Source: Paratrimastix pyriformis
Taxonomy: Eukaryota; Preaxostyla; Paratrimastigidae
Reading direction: 5' to 3'
Assembly (NCBI GenBank): GCA_027972325.1
Contig: JAPMOS010000036.1
Span: 40,001 to 75,000 of the forward strand
DNA: 35,000 nucleotides
Part shown: piece by piece, positions 23,916-34,833 of the stretch
How the letters are laid out: every line of letters begins with the position of its first letter
Numbering within the stretch: position 1 is the first letter of the stretch
The notes under the pieces: generated by a model
What the model saw: the letters and a program-made list of their open reading frames with translations, nothing else
Databases searched by the model: none
What the model was told of the DNA's origin: nothing
Program-made: the position numbers and the translations under genes

Positions 23916-26240
23916 TCATCGGCGTCGACCTCGCCCCATGCCGAAGAGCGTGGCGTTGCCCCCGGGGGGAGATCCGCGCGGTGGCCGCACCGGGGATGAT
24001 CCCGTATTCGGTCGGACGGGCGATGGCGGCAGAGCAGCAGCCTGACCCACCCCACCGGTGAGAGCCACTGTCCCCAAGCCGCCACGCACCGCAACGGTTG
24101 CGTTGATCTCGGGCTGAGGACGGCGCAGGGCAGGCAGGGCGAAGGGGCCCGGGGGACGTCGGTGGAGATCACCCACGGAGCGAAACCCAAGGAGGGCCGG
24201 AGCTGTTGGGGAATTGAGGTGATGGTGGTGAAAATGGTGGTGGTGATGATCGAGGGTCAACTGCAAACAGTCTCTCCTGTTCATGGACAAAGGCGGACCT
24301 GCATTCACATCCCCGCCGCTGCCCCTTGCAGAGGCAGGCAGCGCGGCTCCGAGCCCAACACCACCAGCACCAGCACCAGCACCGCCCCCACGAATCGCCT
24401 CACCACCACCGCCGCCGTCAGGAGCCAGGGCCGCCGCCACGGCCGCATGTGCTGAGCTGAGCGCCATCTGGGTGCGAACGCGCCACTCGGCAAGGGCCCC
24501 TTGAAAATCGGGCGAGTTGGCGACGGAGGTCGGACGCAGGGGCAGGTCGGCGATGGCCGGGAGGGGTGCGGGTGGTGGGGGTGGTGGAGGTGGTGGTGGA
24601 GGAGGCGGGGGGGATAGCGGCCGATCGAGGGCGTCGAACTGGGTCACCAAACGGCGCAGGGCCGACTGATCGTGTCGGACGGTATGCAGGAGACCAAGAA
24701 GCTGTGTGGCGGGTGCGGGGGTGTTGGATGGGTGGGTCAGGTGTATGCCAAAGATCATCACGTGTGTCAGGTGTATGTTGGAGGGGTGTGGGGGTGTTGG
24801 ATGAGTGTGGGGGTGTTGGTAGGGTGGGTCAGGTGTATGCCAAAGATCATCACGTGTGTCAGGTGTATGTTGGAGGGGTGTGGGGGTGTTGGATGAGTGT
24901 GGGGGTGTTGGTAGGGTGGGTCAGGTGTATGCCAAAGATCATCACGTGTGTCAGGTCAGGTGGATGTTGGGCAGGCGTGTCTCATCACAGATGTGTCAGG
25001 CGTGCATGTCAGGTGGTGTGTGCGTGTGTGATGTGGATCACAGGTGTGTATCACATCTGTCAGGCGAGGGTGAGGTGTGTCATGTCAAATGTGCATCACA
25101 GATGTGTCAAGCGCGCATATCATGTGTCTGTGTGTCTGTGTGTCTGTGGATATGGTCTGTGTGTCGAGGCGGGGGGGTCGGGGGGGGGGGGGGGGGGGGG
25201 TACCGTGGTGTCAATCGGTGGCAGGTGGTATTTGAAAGGAGATCCCAAAGGACAGAGGTCAAGTGTCTGTGTCGAGTGTCTGTGTCAACGTCATTCGGTG
25301 GGAGATGGTATTTGAAAGGAGATGACAGAGGGCAGAGGGAGGCACGGTGTGTGTTGTCGGCGAACCTCTTCCCGGCGCTGGGCCAGTGCCTGCCGCGCGG
25401 CTGTTGCCCCGGCGACCGACCCCGAGGCTCCCCCCCGCCCTGTGGAACGGTGGAGTAGAACCCGGGGCGTGATCCACCCATCCCCGCACAGACCGATCGG
25501 GGGCGGCATGGCGTCACCACCCGGAATGCGCATTTGCCAGTGGTGGACATCGAGATCAATCATGGGTTCATCGAGTGGCGGGATATCGGATGGCTCCGGG
25601 GGAACAGAGACAATCCGGCGAGGTGGTGAGATCCGCCCGCTGGCGGCACTGCCGGCTGAACCCCGGATGGGTGGAGTTGGAGGCAGCGTGGGTGGTGGTG
25701 GAACCGGGGGAGCAGAGACCGCCGGAGGCGGAGTGGTTCTTGCCGCCGGTTTGGCAGGCGCTTTCTGTGAAAATCAAACCACAAGATCAGCCGGAATTCA
25801 CGGTGAAAATTCGGAAGGACGGACGGCAAGTTCCACCGTGCATACTGCCAGATGGGATGTCAACAGATTGCCTGGGCCTTGCCATGGGCACCCGGATTCC
25901 TTGTTTCGACAAAATATTTCCTGCTCCTCAACAATCTGGCCAACAACAAACGGGGTTCGAAGCCGCAGTCCTCCGATAAATGCCTGACAGCTGGGTTGTT
26001 GTGGGAGCAACGATGATGATGAATCATGTCAAAACAACGAAAGGTGACGGACAGGGGGCAGTGCCTACTGTTGTCAAGCCATGTCTCTATGCATTCCTCG
26101 CAGAAAATATGGCTGAAAGGAGGGAGGGGGTCACGGAGATTGCTCTCGAAGACAGACCCGCAGTCTGTCTCGCGGGGACGAAAGAAAACATCCTGACAAA
26201 TCGAACAAAAAAGAGATTTGCTGATTTTGCTCTCATCCAC
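23916..26240 (-). CDS. RING / TRAF-type zinc-finger protein with Pro-rich region and coiled coil
   Basis: Probable E3 ubiquitin ligase. Exons: 26240-26158 (5' end open), 26112-26053, 25990-25825, 25764-25494, 25439-25366, 24701-24299, 24202-23916; at least 447 residues, phases consistent. RING C3HC4: LFCSICQDV, ETDCGHIFCEEC, HCPLC. Then a TRAF-type finger, IFCRNKESGCPWQG and LLTSHLAVC. A Pro-rich linker follows (SAPPVPPPPTLPPTPP), then a likely coiled coil across an exon junction (ARQALAQRREE, LLGLLHTVRHDQSALRRLVT), a polyproline run, and a Gly-rich tail ending GMGRGRRR. Family knowledge: RING-TRAF proteins attach ubiquitin and oligomerise through coiled coils. The start codon is not visible: the frame runs upstream from 26240 to a stop at about 26275 without ATG, so a further 5' exon is likely. 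Confidence 0.8.
24721..25200. repeat. TG-rich minisatellite and G run inside a RING-gene intron
   Basis: Within the 664-bp intron 25365-24702. A 92-bp unit (marked by GTATGCCAAAGATCATCACG at 24743, 24835 and 24927) is repeated almost perfectly about 2.5 times, followed by irregular CAGGTGTGT-type repeats and 21 consecutive G ending at 25200. Confidence 0.85.
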
Positions 26241-26311
26241 ATAAAAGGGGCGCGGCTGAGGGTTTTCCGTTCTCGCTGAGAAGAGCTTGCGTCACCTTTG
26301 GGGTACTTGCC
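26241..26311. promoter_or_regulatory. Probable shared divergent 5' region
   Basis: Only about 70 bp separate the first seen RING-gene codon (minus) from the ATG of the methyltransferase gene (plus). If the RING gene has a further 5' exon, the two transcripts overlap head to head. Inferred from layout only; no promoter motif is recognised. Confidence 0.35.
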
Positions 26312-27808
26312 ATGTCAGGCCCTGACGAACCACCGCCAAAGACCGAGGAAGAGGAGGACGGATTCGCCTTCCCGGAGGACACGAGCTGCTTTGTCACCGA
26401 GACGGAAGCTGAGCGCGAAGCGCGAAAGAAGGCCCTCCTCAATAGCGAAAGAATGCAGGACATTCTCCATTTTAATTTCTCGGGGACGGAGGTTGTGCTC
26501 CATCAACAGCCGGGTTGCACCATCGCCAGTGCCCTATGGGGCTCCGCTAAGAAACTCAGCGGGTGGCTCGCGGAACAGCCCCCATCATTCTTCGCAACCC
26601 GGAGATTTGTCGAAATTGGCTGTGGGCTTGGGCTGGTGGGAATAGCGGCTGCCAAACGGGGTGCGATCCACGTGGCCCTGACGGACCTCGGGGAAATCCT
26701 GGGGCTTACCGCTCAGAATATTGCCGAAAACGGAGTGGCCGATCGGGCCACGGCCATCGAGTTGCCCTGGTCTATATTCCCCCGGTCCATCTCACCACAC
26801 CGCACTCATTGTTGTTGTTGTTGTTGTTTTCCATTCTTCCAGGGGTGCTCCCCTCACGGCAGGACAATCCGACGCCTTGGGTCACTTCGACTGTCTATTG
26901 GGCTCGGATCTGATATATTACCCCTGGTTATATCTTCTGCGTCCGTTCCTCCTGCCCCTCTGGACCATCACCTCGTCCTGCACGTGTGCGTGGCACCTAT
27001 CGCACACATCCCATATCAGCCACAACATCATGCGCCACTTCACACTGGAACACAACGCACAGCATATGTAACATTCTTTGGCACACAATGATGTCATTCA
27101 TACCCCTGGTGATGTCATCCATACCCCTGGTGATCCATACCCCTGGTGATGCCATCCATACCCCTGGTGATGTCATCCGTACCCCTGGTGATGTCATCCA
27201 TACCCCTGGTGATGTCATCCATACCCCTGGTGATGTCATCCATACCCCTGGTGATGGCATCCGTACCCCTGGTGATGTCCCCGCGCAGTGGCCAAGACGT
27301 TGGTGAGTTTGTTTGCGCACCATCAGGCGCGGTCACAGCCTGGTCAGGTACCACTGGAGGTCAGTACAGCCCCCACCCCCACCACCCCTCCCACCTCCTC
27401 TTTTTGCACTCCATCGCCCTCGCCGCTTCCCATCCGCCCCCTTCTCCTCCATGACCAACAATAGTGTAATTATCCCCCCCCCCCCCCCCCCCCCCCCTGC
27501 AGTTCTGGCTCTGTCAGGAAGTGCGCAACTGGGTGCCCCTGGCCAAGTACATGGAGGGCCTGGCCCAGCACTTCGTGATTGAAGAGGTCGGTATCACCCT
27601 CGCCCACCCCACCCCGTCGCCCACCCCACCCATGCGCGCCACCATCCACGGGTCCATCATCTCTTGCCAGGTGATTCCGCCATACTCTCGCCGGATGATT
27701 GGATGGTGATGGTGATGGTGATGGTGATGGTGATGATGATGATGATGAGTGGATGATGATGATGATGATGATGATCGGATGATGATGAGTGGATGATGAT
27801 GATGATGG

Positions 27809-27856
<48 letters not shown>

Positions 27857-28496
27857 GTGGATGATGATGAGTGGATGATGATGATTGGATGATGATGATT
27901 GGGTGATGCACCGGACCAGCCCATGGGCTGGGGTGGTCCCAAATCGTCACCACGAGGGTCGAAAGGCCGATCCCGGCACTCCGGCACTCCGGCGGCACTC
28001 CGGCGGCACTCCGGCACTCCGGCACTCCGGCACTCCGGCACTCCGGCACTCCGGCACTCCGGCACTCCGGCACTCCGGCACTCCGGCACTCCGGCACTCC
28101 GGCACTCCGGCACTCCGGCACTCCGGCACTCCGGCGGCACGACATCACACAGCCCCCGGCACACGTCACCCCACACCCACACACCACCTACGACCCAGCA
28201 GGGGGGGAGGATCACCCAATGCACTGCTGACACATAAGCTCGCCGTCGCTCGCCCACCACCCCTCTCCTTCCCTCCCCGACAGCGCACGCCTGCCACCTG
28301 GGGCAGGACGCACCACCTCTGGCGGCTGGCGGCCCGTGCCCCGTTCCCCAGCCAGCCAGCCGAGCTGCTCGCATACCTGGACCGAATCGGGCTGCCCGAG
28401 GGGGTGGGCACGTCCTGGGGCCGCGCCGAACCACAGCCGGAGAGGCCTGAAGCGGCCGCAACAACAGCGGGAGGGCGGGAGGCGGCGGATACATGA
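26312..28496 (+). CDS. METTL21-like protein methyltransferase
   Basis: S-adenosylmethionine-dependent methyltransferase of the Methyltransf_16 (METTL21/22) group, which mostly methylate lysines of chaperones and translation factors; the substrate here is unknown. Exons 26312-26769, 26843-26940, 27289-27359, 27503-27586 and 28284-28496 give 307 residues in phase. Acidic start, then WGSAKKLSGWL before motif I FVEIGCGLGLVGIAAA (about 99-115), acidic residue in ALTDLGE, QNIAENG, ELPWG, and the SDLIYY motif (residue about 180) matching the family's D-x-x-Y catalytic signature. The end (AKYMEGLAQHFVIEE, then LLAYLDRIGLPEG) is less usual. Donors GTCTAT, GTCCGT, GTCAGT and GTCGGT; introns 2 and 4 are swollen by tandem repeats. 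The 3' end faces the next gene. Confidence 0.83.
27099..27279 (+). repeat. 21-bp minisatellite, 10 copies, in methyltransferase intron 2
   Basis: Ten copies of a 21-bp unit containing CCCCTGGTGATGTCATC; one copy is 5 bp short and a few have single changes. It makes up half of the 348-bp intron and ends close to its acceptor. Confidence 0.95.
27474..27497 (+). repeat. Run of 24 C at an acceptor
   Basis: C24 followed at once by TGCAG, the acceptor of intron 3 of the methyltransferase gene. It serves as the polypyrimidine tract. Confidence 0.9.
27699..27905 (+). repeat. (GAT)n microsatellite in methyltransferase intron 4
   Basis: GGTGAT and GAT tracts broken by GAGTGG. Here the GAT strand is the gene's sense strand, the reverse of the AKR introns. 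Confidence 0.95.
27974..28138 (+). repeat. 8-bp minisatellite CCGGCACT
   Basis: About 20 copies of CCGGCACT, with a few GGCGGCACTC variants at both ends. Lies in the same 697-bp intron 4 as the GAT array. No spacers, so not a CRISPR. Confidence 0.95.
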
Positions 28497-28844
28497 CTGG
28501 TGTCCGGCAGGAGGATAGTGCCGGGGTGCGGTTGGTGAGGCGTGTGTATTACCCAACAACAGGCCATTACTTGGTGTGGTGTTCGGAGGAGGAGGATGAG
28601 GGGGGGGGGGGGGAGGAGGGGAGAGGAGGACGGGGGTGGGAGAGACATCGATCGGTAATCGAGGTCGTTCGGGACAACTCCAAGGCCGTTTTTTTTTTTG
28701 GTGTGACGTCAAGAGCCCTCCAGGGGGGGAGGAGACGGAGGGTGGGAGAGACATCGATCGTATTCGAGGTCGTTCGAGAGGGGTACAAGAGACAGCGGGC
28801 CGAGACAGAGGAAGGATAATTCACAAGTGGGAAGAGAAACATGT
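28497..28844. other. Intergenic between convergent 3' ends, with direct repeat
   Basis: Holds two copies of a 40-bp segment (GGGAGAGACATCGATCG ... TTCGAGGTCGTTCG) at about 28637 and 28741, 104 bp apart, plus a G run at about 28600. No gene seen. Confidence 0.6.
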
Positions 28845-29954
28845 TTACCAGATGGAGCGCTTCGTCTTCCGCTTCTTGGCCTTCTCCTCGGGGGTGAGCT
28901 CCTGCCCAAGGGAAGATTGTAAGGTGAGGTACATCATCAAAAAGGCAAGCGGACCTTCTTGGGCTTCTTCTCCTTCTTGGGCTTCGGGGCAGCCTTGTGC
29001 TCGAGGGCCTCCCGAGGGATGGCAAGCTCGTCGATAAGGCGGTCAATGGCGGCCCAGGCCTTCCCTTGGGGCCACTGCAAAATCGAAAAATGAAATGATG
29101 AGTCGGAATGCAAAAAGAAGGGAGAAAACCAGGAAACCCAAGACAATGCATGAGCTCATTAGTGTGAGCGCGTGGTGAGCGTGAGAACAGACCAGCTTCA
29201 GGCCAGAGATGGTTTCGACTGATTCCTGGTTGAAGGGAAGAACGATACTCTTCGGAACAGTGGCGCTGAATAAGAGCTTAGGATCGAAAATCAGAGAAGT
29301 GGAAAGACAGACTGAGATTCATAGTCCACGAAATCCACGTCAAAGGACTTGCCGCCTTGGCGCTCACGGGTAACATCGCAAGCATAATAGAGGTTCGGGA
29401 AGCGGACAAGAACGTACTCTAGATGATGAGAATGTATCGAAAGGGAATTCAATAAAAAAAAATGTTGCAGATTTAAAAACAAACAGACCGTGCTTCTCCT
29501 TGCGGTGCTTCTTGGTTTCCTTCTTCTCCTCCTTCTCCTCACCCTCCTCAGATTCCTCCTCCTCCTCCTCCTTCTTGTGCTTCCGGTCCTTCTTCTCCTT
29601 CTTCTCCTTCTTCTCCTTCTTCTCCTTCTTCTCTTTCTTGTCCTTCTTGTCCTTCTTGTCCTTCTTCTTGTGATGGGACTTTTTCTCACCCTCCTCGGCA
29701 GGGGCCTCCTCAGTGGCCTCGCCCTCAGCAGGGGCGGCCTCACCCTCAGCGGGTTGCTCAGCAGGCTGCTCAGCAGCCGCCTCACCCTCAGCAGCGGGAG
29801 CAGGCTCGGCAGCGGGGGCTTCCTCGGCGGCAGGCTCGGCAGCGGGGGCTTCCTCAGCAGCAGGAGCTTCCTCAGCAGGGGCTGGTTCGGCAACGGGCTC
29901 AGGAGCGGGCTCCTCCTTCTCAACCTTCTTGGAGCTCTTCTTTTCCTTTGGCAT
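28845..29954 (-). CDS. Lys/Glu/Ala-rich protein with possible Tudor-like domain
   Basis: Exons 29954-29489, 29418-29313, 29265-29193, 29074-28955 and 28901-28845; 273 residues, phases consistent, donors GTCTGT three times and GTCCGC. Start MPKEKKSSKK. Residues about 12-85 are an Ala/Pro/Glu repeat (EEAPAAEPA type), followed by a strongly basic stretch (KKDKK and KEKKEKK units, about 90-120) and a Glu-rich one. A compact segment follows, VLVRFPNLYYACDVTRERQG then SFDVDFVDYESHATVP, which resembles a Tudor/Agenet barrel by strand pattern and the FVDYES turn. It ends WPQGKAWAAIDRLIDEL and a basic tail ending TKRSIW. A nuclear, chromatin- or RNA-binding role is inferred from composition only. An in-frame upstream ATG at 30005 is possible but less likely. 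Confidence 0.75.
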
Positions 29955-30541
29955 TTTGAACTGTTCGAGTGCGGTACAACACTGGGGTGTGCGACAACCG
30001 TTCACTCCCTTTTTTTCAAAACTTTGAATCTTCCAAATTCTCTGCGTCGGACGTAGTGCTGCAGCAGCGCTATGTCTCGAAACCTTTTTACCGGCGTCGA
30101 AATTTCATCAGACCTGGAATGCATTCGGCCCACGTGTGGCCTTGAAATCAACATGCATCACAGCCATAAATAGGCGGGCGCGCTCACGGGAGATGGACCC
30201 TTTCGGTAGTTTCCCCTCACCAATCAAATCAACGGAGGTTCGAGAAACGGAACCTCTGCTCGAGGGGTTGGGCGAGGAGACAGCCTGAGTCGGGCGAAAT
30301 GACATCGAGGAAGAGTGAACGGTGGGCTGGGGCTGCTGTCATCATGGGGTTTCGTCCTCCGCGGGGTTCTATTGGACGGATCTCACTCCCCCATGTTGGG
30401 GCCGCACTCATGGCTTTTGGTGCCTGGGTGTGCACCCGCCTTCCCCAAGGGTCGCATTCAGTCCTTCGGTGACCACGAATTTTACACAGCAAATGAGATT
30501 TAACAACAATGGCGAAGGGAAACCCTGACTCATCGTCCATC
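29955..30541. other. Intergenic, no gene seen
   Basis: Upstream of the Lys/Glu-rich gene and downstream of the PH gene, both minus. Open frames here show no domain. It should hold the promoter of the former and the 3' end of the latter. Confidence 0.4.
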
Positions 30542-31079
30542 TCATTCCTCGGACGGAGTCGGGACTGGTGGCTGCCGCCGGGGCGGCTCCAACACCTCCT
30601 CCTCCTCCTCCTCCTCGTGTGGTGCCGGCACGGCGGCGGCGGGGACAGTCGACAGTGCCGCCGGGGTCGGGTTGGCTGTGCTGACCGGGGCAGGGGACAG
30701 GGTGACGGGGACTGGTGCCGGGGTCAACGCCGGCTGCTCCTGGGGCGGGATTTCAACAGCAGGCACCGGGGTCAAGGTGGTGCTCACCTCGGTCATGGGA
30801 GTCTCCGACGGCGGGGGCATATCCACTGCCTGCAGGCCGCCGAGCCCGACAATGGGCACCCGAAGGACGGCCGACAGGGCCGCGGCCCACTGGTTGGCCT
30901 GGGCGGCCGTCGGGGCGAGCAGATCTATGGTGCGGCTGGGCAGAATCAGGGACAGGGCGCGGGAGTCCAGGTCGTGGCGCTGGGCTTGCTGGGCGGGGGT
31001 GCGGGGGGCCGGGTGCCGGCTGGTGAAGGTGTCCGTCTGCATGCCCATCAGCACGGCACGCGCGCCGTCCAGCGGGACT

Positions 31080-31110
<31 letters not shown>

Positions 31111-33324
31111 GGGGGTGCGGTGCGGGTGGGGACGAGGGAAATCATTAATGAATCGAATCGGCAAGCGCGAATGCCATGATGATGATTGGATGATTGGATG
31201 ATTGGATGATGATGATGATGATTGGATGATTGGATGATTGGATGACGATTGGCTGATGATTGGATGACGATTGGCTGATGATTGGATGCTTCAAAGAATG
31301 GCACAGGAATGCGTGGGGGATGGGGACGGGGGGACGGACCGATCTGGGACAGCTTGGCGCCTGGCTTGGCACCCCATCCCATGAGGAAGGACCCGCTTGG
31401 GATGGGCTCCACACGCACGTGGCGTTCGTGGGGCTTGCCTTGGCGACCGTACTGTGAGGCGGGTATGATGATTGGGATGATGATGACTGGATGATGATGA
31501 TTGGGATGATGATGATTGGGATGATGATGATTGGGATGATGATGATTGGGATGATGATGATTGGGATGATGATGATTGGGATGATGATGATTGGGATGAT
31601 GATGATTGGGATGATGATGATTGGGATGATGATGATTGGGATGATGATGATTGGGATGACGATGATGATGATGATTCCTGGGGTCATGATGCTGCTGATG
31701 TTGTTGGGGTGTTGGGTGCTGCTGCTGCTGCTGATGATGCTGATGCTGATGATGCTGATGATGATGATGATGCTGCTTGGATGCTGATGCTTGGGATGGT
31801 GATGCTTGGATGATGATTTGGATGATTGGGATGATGATTGGGATGGTGATGAGGAGATGGGGGTGGTGGTGGCGGCACCGACCTTGACAAAGGACGCGCC
31901 TTGCTGCAGCACCGCAAGCCAGATGGCCGCCGCCTGATCTGCCTCTCCGGCCGGGGCGGGAGCCGCTCCCGCGCCGGAGGTGGAGACCTGGGGAGGAACA
32001 GCCGCATCGGATGGTGCCGTGGGGGCGGGAGCCACCTGGACAGCGGGGGTTCCATCCACAGGGTGGGTGGCTTCCACCGGGGGGAGATTGGCATCACCTG
32101 GTGCCGGATGGGTGGCTATCACCGGGGCATGGACAGCATCGGTGGCCTCCATCGGGGCACCATCGACATGGGGACCGGGGATGGTGGCTACCACCGGGGC
32201 ACCATCGGTATGGGTGGCTTCCACCGGGGGGATAGCCGCCATTAGGGGGGCGGGGATGGGGGCCACCGCCACTTCACGGGGCGAGGGGGGGACGGTGGCT
32301 TCCGCCGGGGTCTGGGTGGCGGTGGCGGAGGCTGCGGTCGGGGCTGCGGTTGGCGGCGATGGGGCGACCTCGGAGGGGACAGGCGAGGTGAGGGAGGGCG
32401 AGGGGCGCGGAATGGGCGATGGGGACCTGGAGACACCATCACCCAGTCATCATCCAGTCATCAAATCATCAAGACCAGAGAGAGGAAGGGGACAACGAGT
32501 GAGTGGAGTGCAGGGGTGGGGTGTTAAGCGCACTGTAGGACACAGAGAAGGTGCAGGGGGTAGCAAGGGGCAACCCAGTTCAGGGTTGGTGGGGGTGGGT
32601 GGGTGGTGGTGGTGGGGGACATCCGTGATCAGGGGGCGTACAGACCGTTCATCATCACCAGCCACAACACGGTCCGAGTCAGGGTATGTCACCCCGGTCA
32701 TAGCCGCGTCGCTCAGGGGCATGGCCATAGGGCCAGGGCCAGTGGTGGATGGTACCTCGGGATGAATGGGCATGGCCATAGGGCCAGGGGCAGGAGCGGC
32801 GGTGGTGGATGGTACCTCGGGGTGAATGAGCATGGGCATGGCCATAGGGCCATGACCAGTGGTGGTGGATGGTACCTCGGGAGGAAGGAGCATGGGCATG
32901 GCCATAGGGCCAGGGCCAGGGGCAGGAGCGGCGGTGGTGGATGGTACCTCGGGAGGAGGGAGCATGGGGGATGGCGACAGCTCGGGCAGCGGCCCGGAAT
33001 CATCGGGTTCCGGCGCGGGGTGGGCAGCAGGGAACGGGGCAGGGGCGAGCGCCGCTGCTGCCGCTGCTGCTACGGTTGAAGAGGGGGGGGGGGGACCGGT
33101 GACGGAAACAGTAGTGTGTGATGTGTGTCGTGCTATTGTGTGAGTTGTCATCTGGGGCCGACAAGTTGAGGTGTGATGGGGGCCGTGTCGGAGTGAGCAT
33201 CGAGGGGGGGCAGGGGGACGGACGGCGGGCGGGGGACGGGGTGAACTCCGGCGAGAGGCGAAGGCGCGGGGCGCTTGGGAATTCCTGGGGGGCCGTCGGG
33301 CGGCGGGGCGAGGGACCTGCGGAG

Positions 33325-33403
<79 letters not shown>

Positions 33404-34041
33404 GGATGATGATGATGCTGATGATGCTGATGATGATGACTGGGTGATGATGATGGTTGGATGCTGATGATTGGATGCTGATGATTGGATGATGATTGGA
33501 TGATGATTGGATGATGATTGGATGATGATTGGATGATGATTGGATGATGATTGGATGATGATTGGATGATGATTGGATGATGATTGGAGATGATGATTGG
33601 ATGATGATTGGGTGGCGGTGATGCTGATGCTGATGGATGATGATGCTGATGGTGATGATGACGATTGGATGGTGGTGATTGAATGATGATGTGATGATTG
33701 GATGATGATGGCTGGATGATGATGGCTGGATGATGATGATTGGATGATGATGCTGATGCCGATCGCCACATGACGTGCAAGTGCAGACCAGCGGGTGCCG
33801 TGAGGGGCAGCGTCCCAGGATCCCGCGGCCCGGGGCCGGTCGGCACGGCGGGGGACAGGGCCGAGGCAGTGGGGCGGGATGGCGGCGAGCTGGGCCGACT
33901 GTACAGCAGTGGATCACAGCTGGGCGGGGTGCCGGGCGTCGTGGCCACCGCGGGCGGGCGGGGGTATGCTGAAAGAACGGAGTTTGGGGGGCGAGCAACA
34001 ACGGGGTGCGAGCGTGCTGTTGTTGGAGTGGAAGGACACAT
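30542..34041 (-). CDS. PH-domain protein with long Pro/Ala/Thr-rich region
   Basis: Exons 34041-33789, 33069-32646, 32426-31883, 31451-31340 and 31077-30542; 622 residues, phases consistent (donors GTCTGC, GTCTGT, GTCGGT, GTCCGT). Start MCPSTPTTARSHPVV: the frame has a stop just upstream. Residues 1-380 are low-complexity and probably disordered, with about five copies of a GPMAMP-x-PEVPSTT unit and then VEATH/PVVAT repeats. PH domain from about 395 to 510: GASFVKYGRQGKPHERHVRV, SFLMGWGAKPGAKLSQIVPL, DTFTSR, and the C-terminal helix ANQWAAALSAVL with the hallmark Trp. PH domains bind phosphoinositides or proteins at membranes. The tail contains EEEEEEE. Three introns carry GAT-type arrays or a G22 run. 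Confidence 0.8.
31094..31115 (+). repeat. Run of 22 G at an acceptor (C on the gene strand)
   Basis: On the minus strand this is C22 followed by (CA)n and the acceptor CACAG of the last PH-gene exon. Confidence 0.9.
31176..31290 (+). repeat. GATTGGATGATGAT-type array
   Basis: Interrupted GAT repeats inside the PH-gene intron 31339-31078. Confidence 0.9.
31464..31860 (+). repeat. 15-bp unit GAT array, about 12 copies
   Basis: ATTGGGATGATGATG repeated almost perfectly from 31498 to 31658, then irregular GCTGAT repeats. Inside the PH-gene intron 31882-31452. Confidence 0.95.
33326..33765 (+). repeat. (GAT)n and 11-bp GATTGGATGAT array
   Basis: Pure GAT at 33328-33400, then about ten copies of GATTGGATGAT (33455-33590) and variants. 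Lies in the 719-bp first intron of the PH gene (33788-33070). Confidence 0.95.
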
Positions 34042-34051
34042 TGAAATTCAG

Positions 34052-34096
34052 CTGCCCCATCATCATCATCATCACCTCCAGTCATCATCCATCCAG

Positions 34097-34134
<38 letters not shown>

Positions 34135-34167
34135 TCATCATCCAGTCATCATCCAGTCATCATCCAG

Positions 34168-34250
<83 letters not shown>

Positions 34251-34312
34251 TCATCCAGTCATCCTCATCCTCATCCTCCTCCTCATCATCCTCCTCATCA
34301 TCATCATGCCCG
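34052..34312 (+). repeat. (ATC)n array upstream of the PH gene
   Basis: CAT/ATC repeats with CCAGTCATCAT interruptions. Orientation is reversed relative to the array at 33326-33765. Confidence 0.95.
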
Positions 34313-34376
34313 CAGGCGGCAGACAGGCACCACAGGCACGGAGATAGCAGCAAAAGACTGAGCCGGACGGAGATAC

Positions 34377-34802
34377 CACTGCCAAAGCCCCAGCCCCAGC
34401 CCCAGCCCCAGCACAGCCAGTCACAGCCAGTCACAGCCAGTCACAGCCAGTCACAGCCAGTCACAGCCAGTCACAGCCAGTCATAGCCAGTCACAGCCAG
34501 TCACAGCCAGTCACAGCCAGTCATAGCCAGCCAGTCACAGCCAGCCAGTCACAGCCCCAGCCCCAGCCCCAGCCCCAGCCCCCCAGCCAGTCATAGCCAG
34601 TCATAGCCAGTCATAGCCAGTCATAGCCAGTCATAGCCAGTCACAGCCAGCCAGTCATAGCCAGCCAGTCACAGCCAGCCAGTCACAGCCCCAGCCCCAG
34701 CCCCAGCCCCAGACAGTCACAGCCAGTCACAGCCAGTCACAGCCAGTCACAGCCAGTCACAGCCAGTCACAGCCAGTCACAGCCAGCCAACCAGCCAGCC
34801 AA

Positions 34803-34833
<31 letters not shown>

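Noticed and set aside
27974-28138. CRISPR-like array
   Set aside because: Pure 8-bp tandem repeat without spacers, inside a eukaryotic intron. The 21-bp and 10-bp arrays fail for the same reason.
30229-30540. 103-codon minus-strand frame between two genes
   Set aside because: No recognisable motif and no phase-compatible junction with either neighbour.
33000-34130. Minus-strand frame of 376 codons
   Set aside because: Mostly ATC-repeat translation, in a different phase from the PH-gene exons, which close correctly in another frame.
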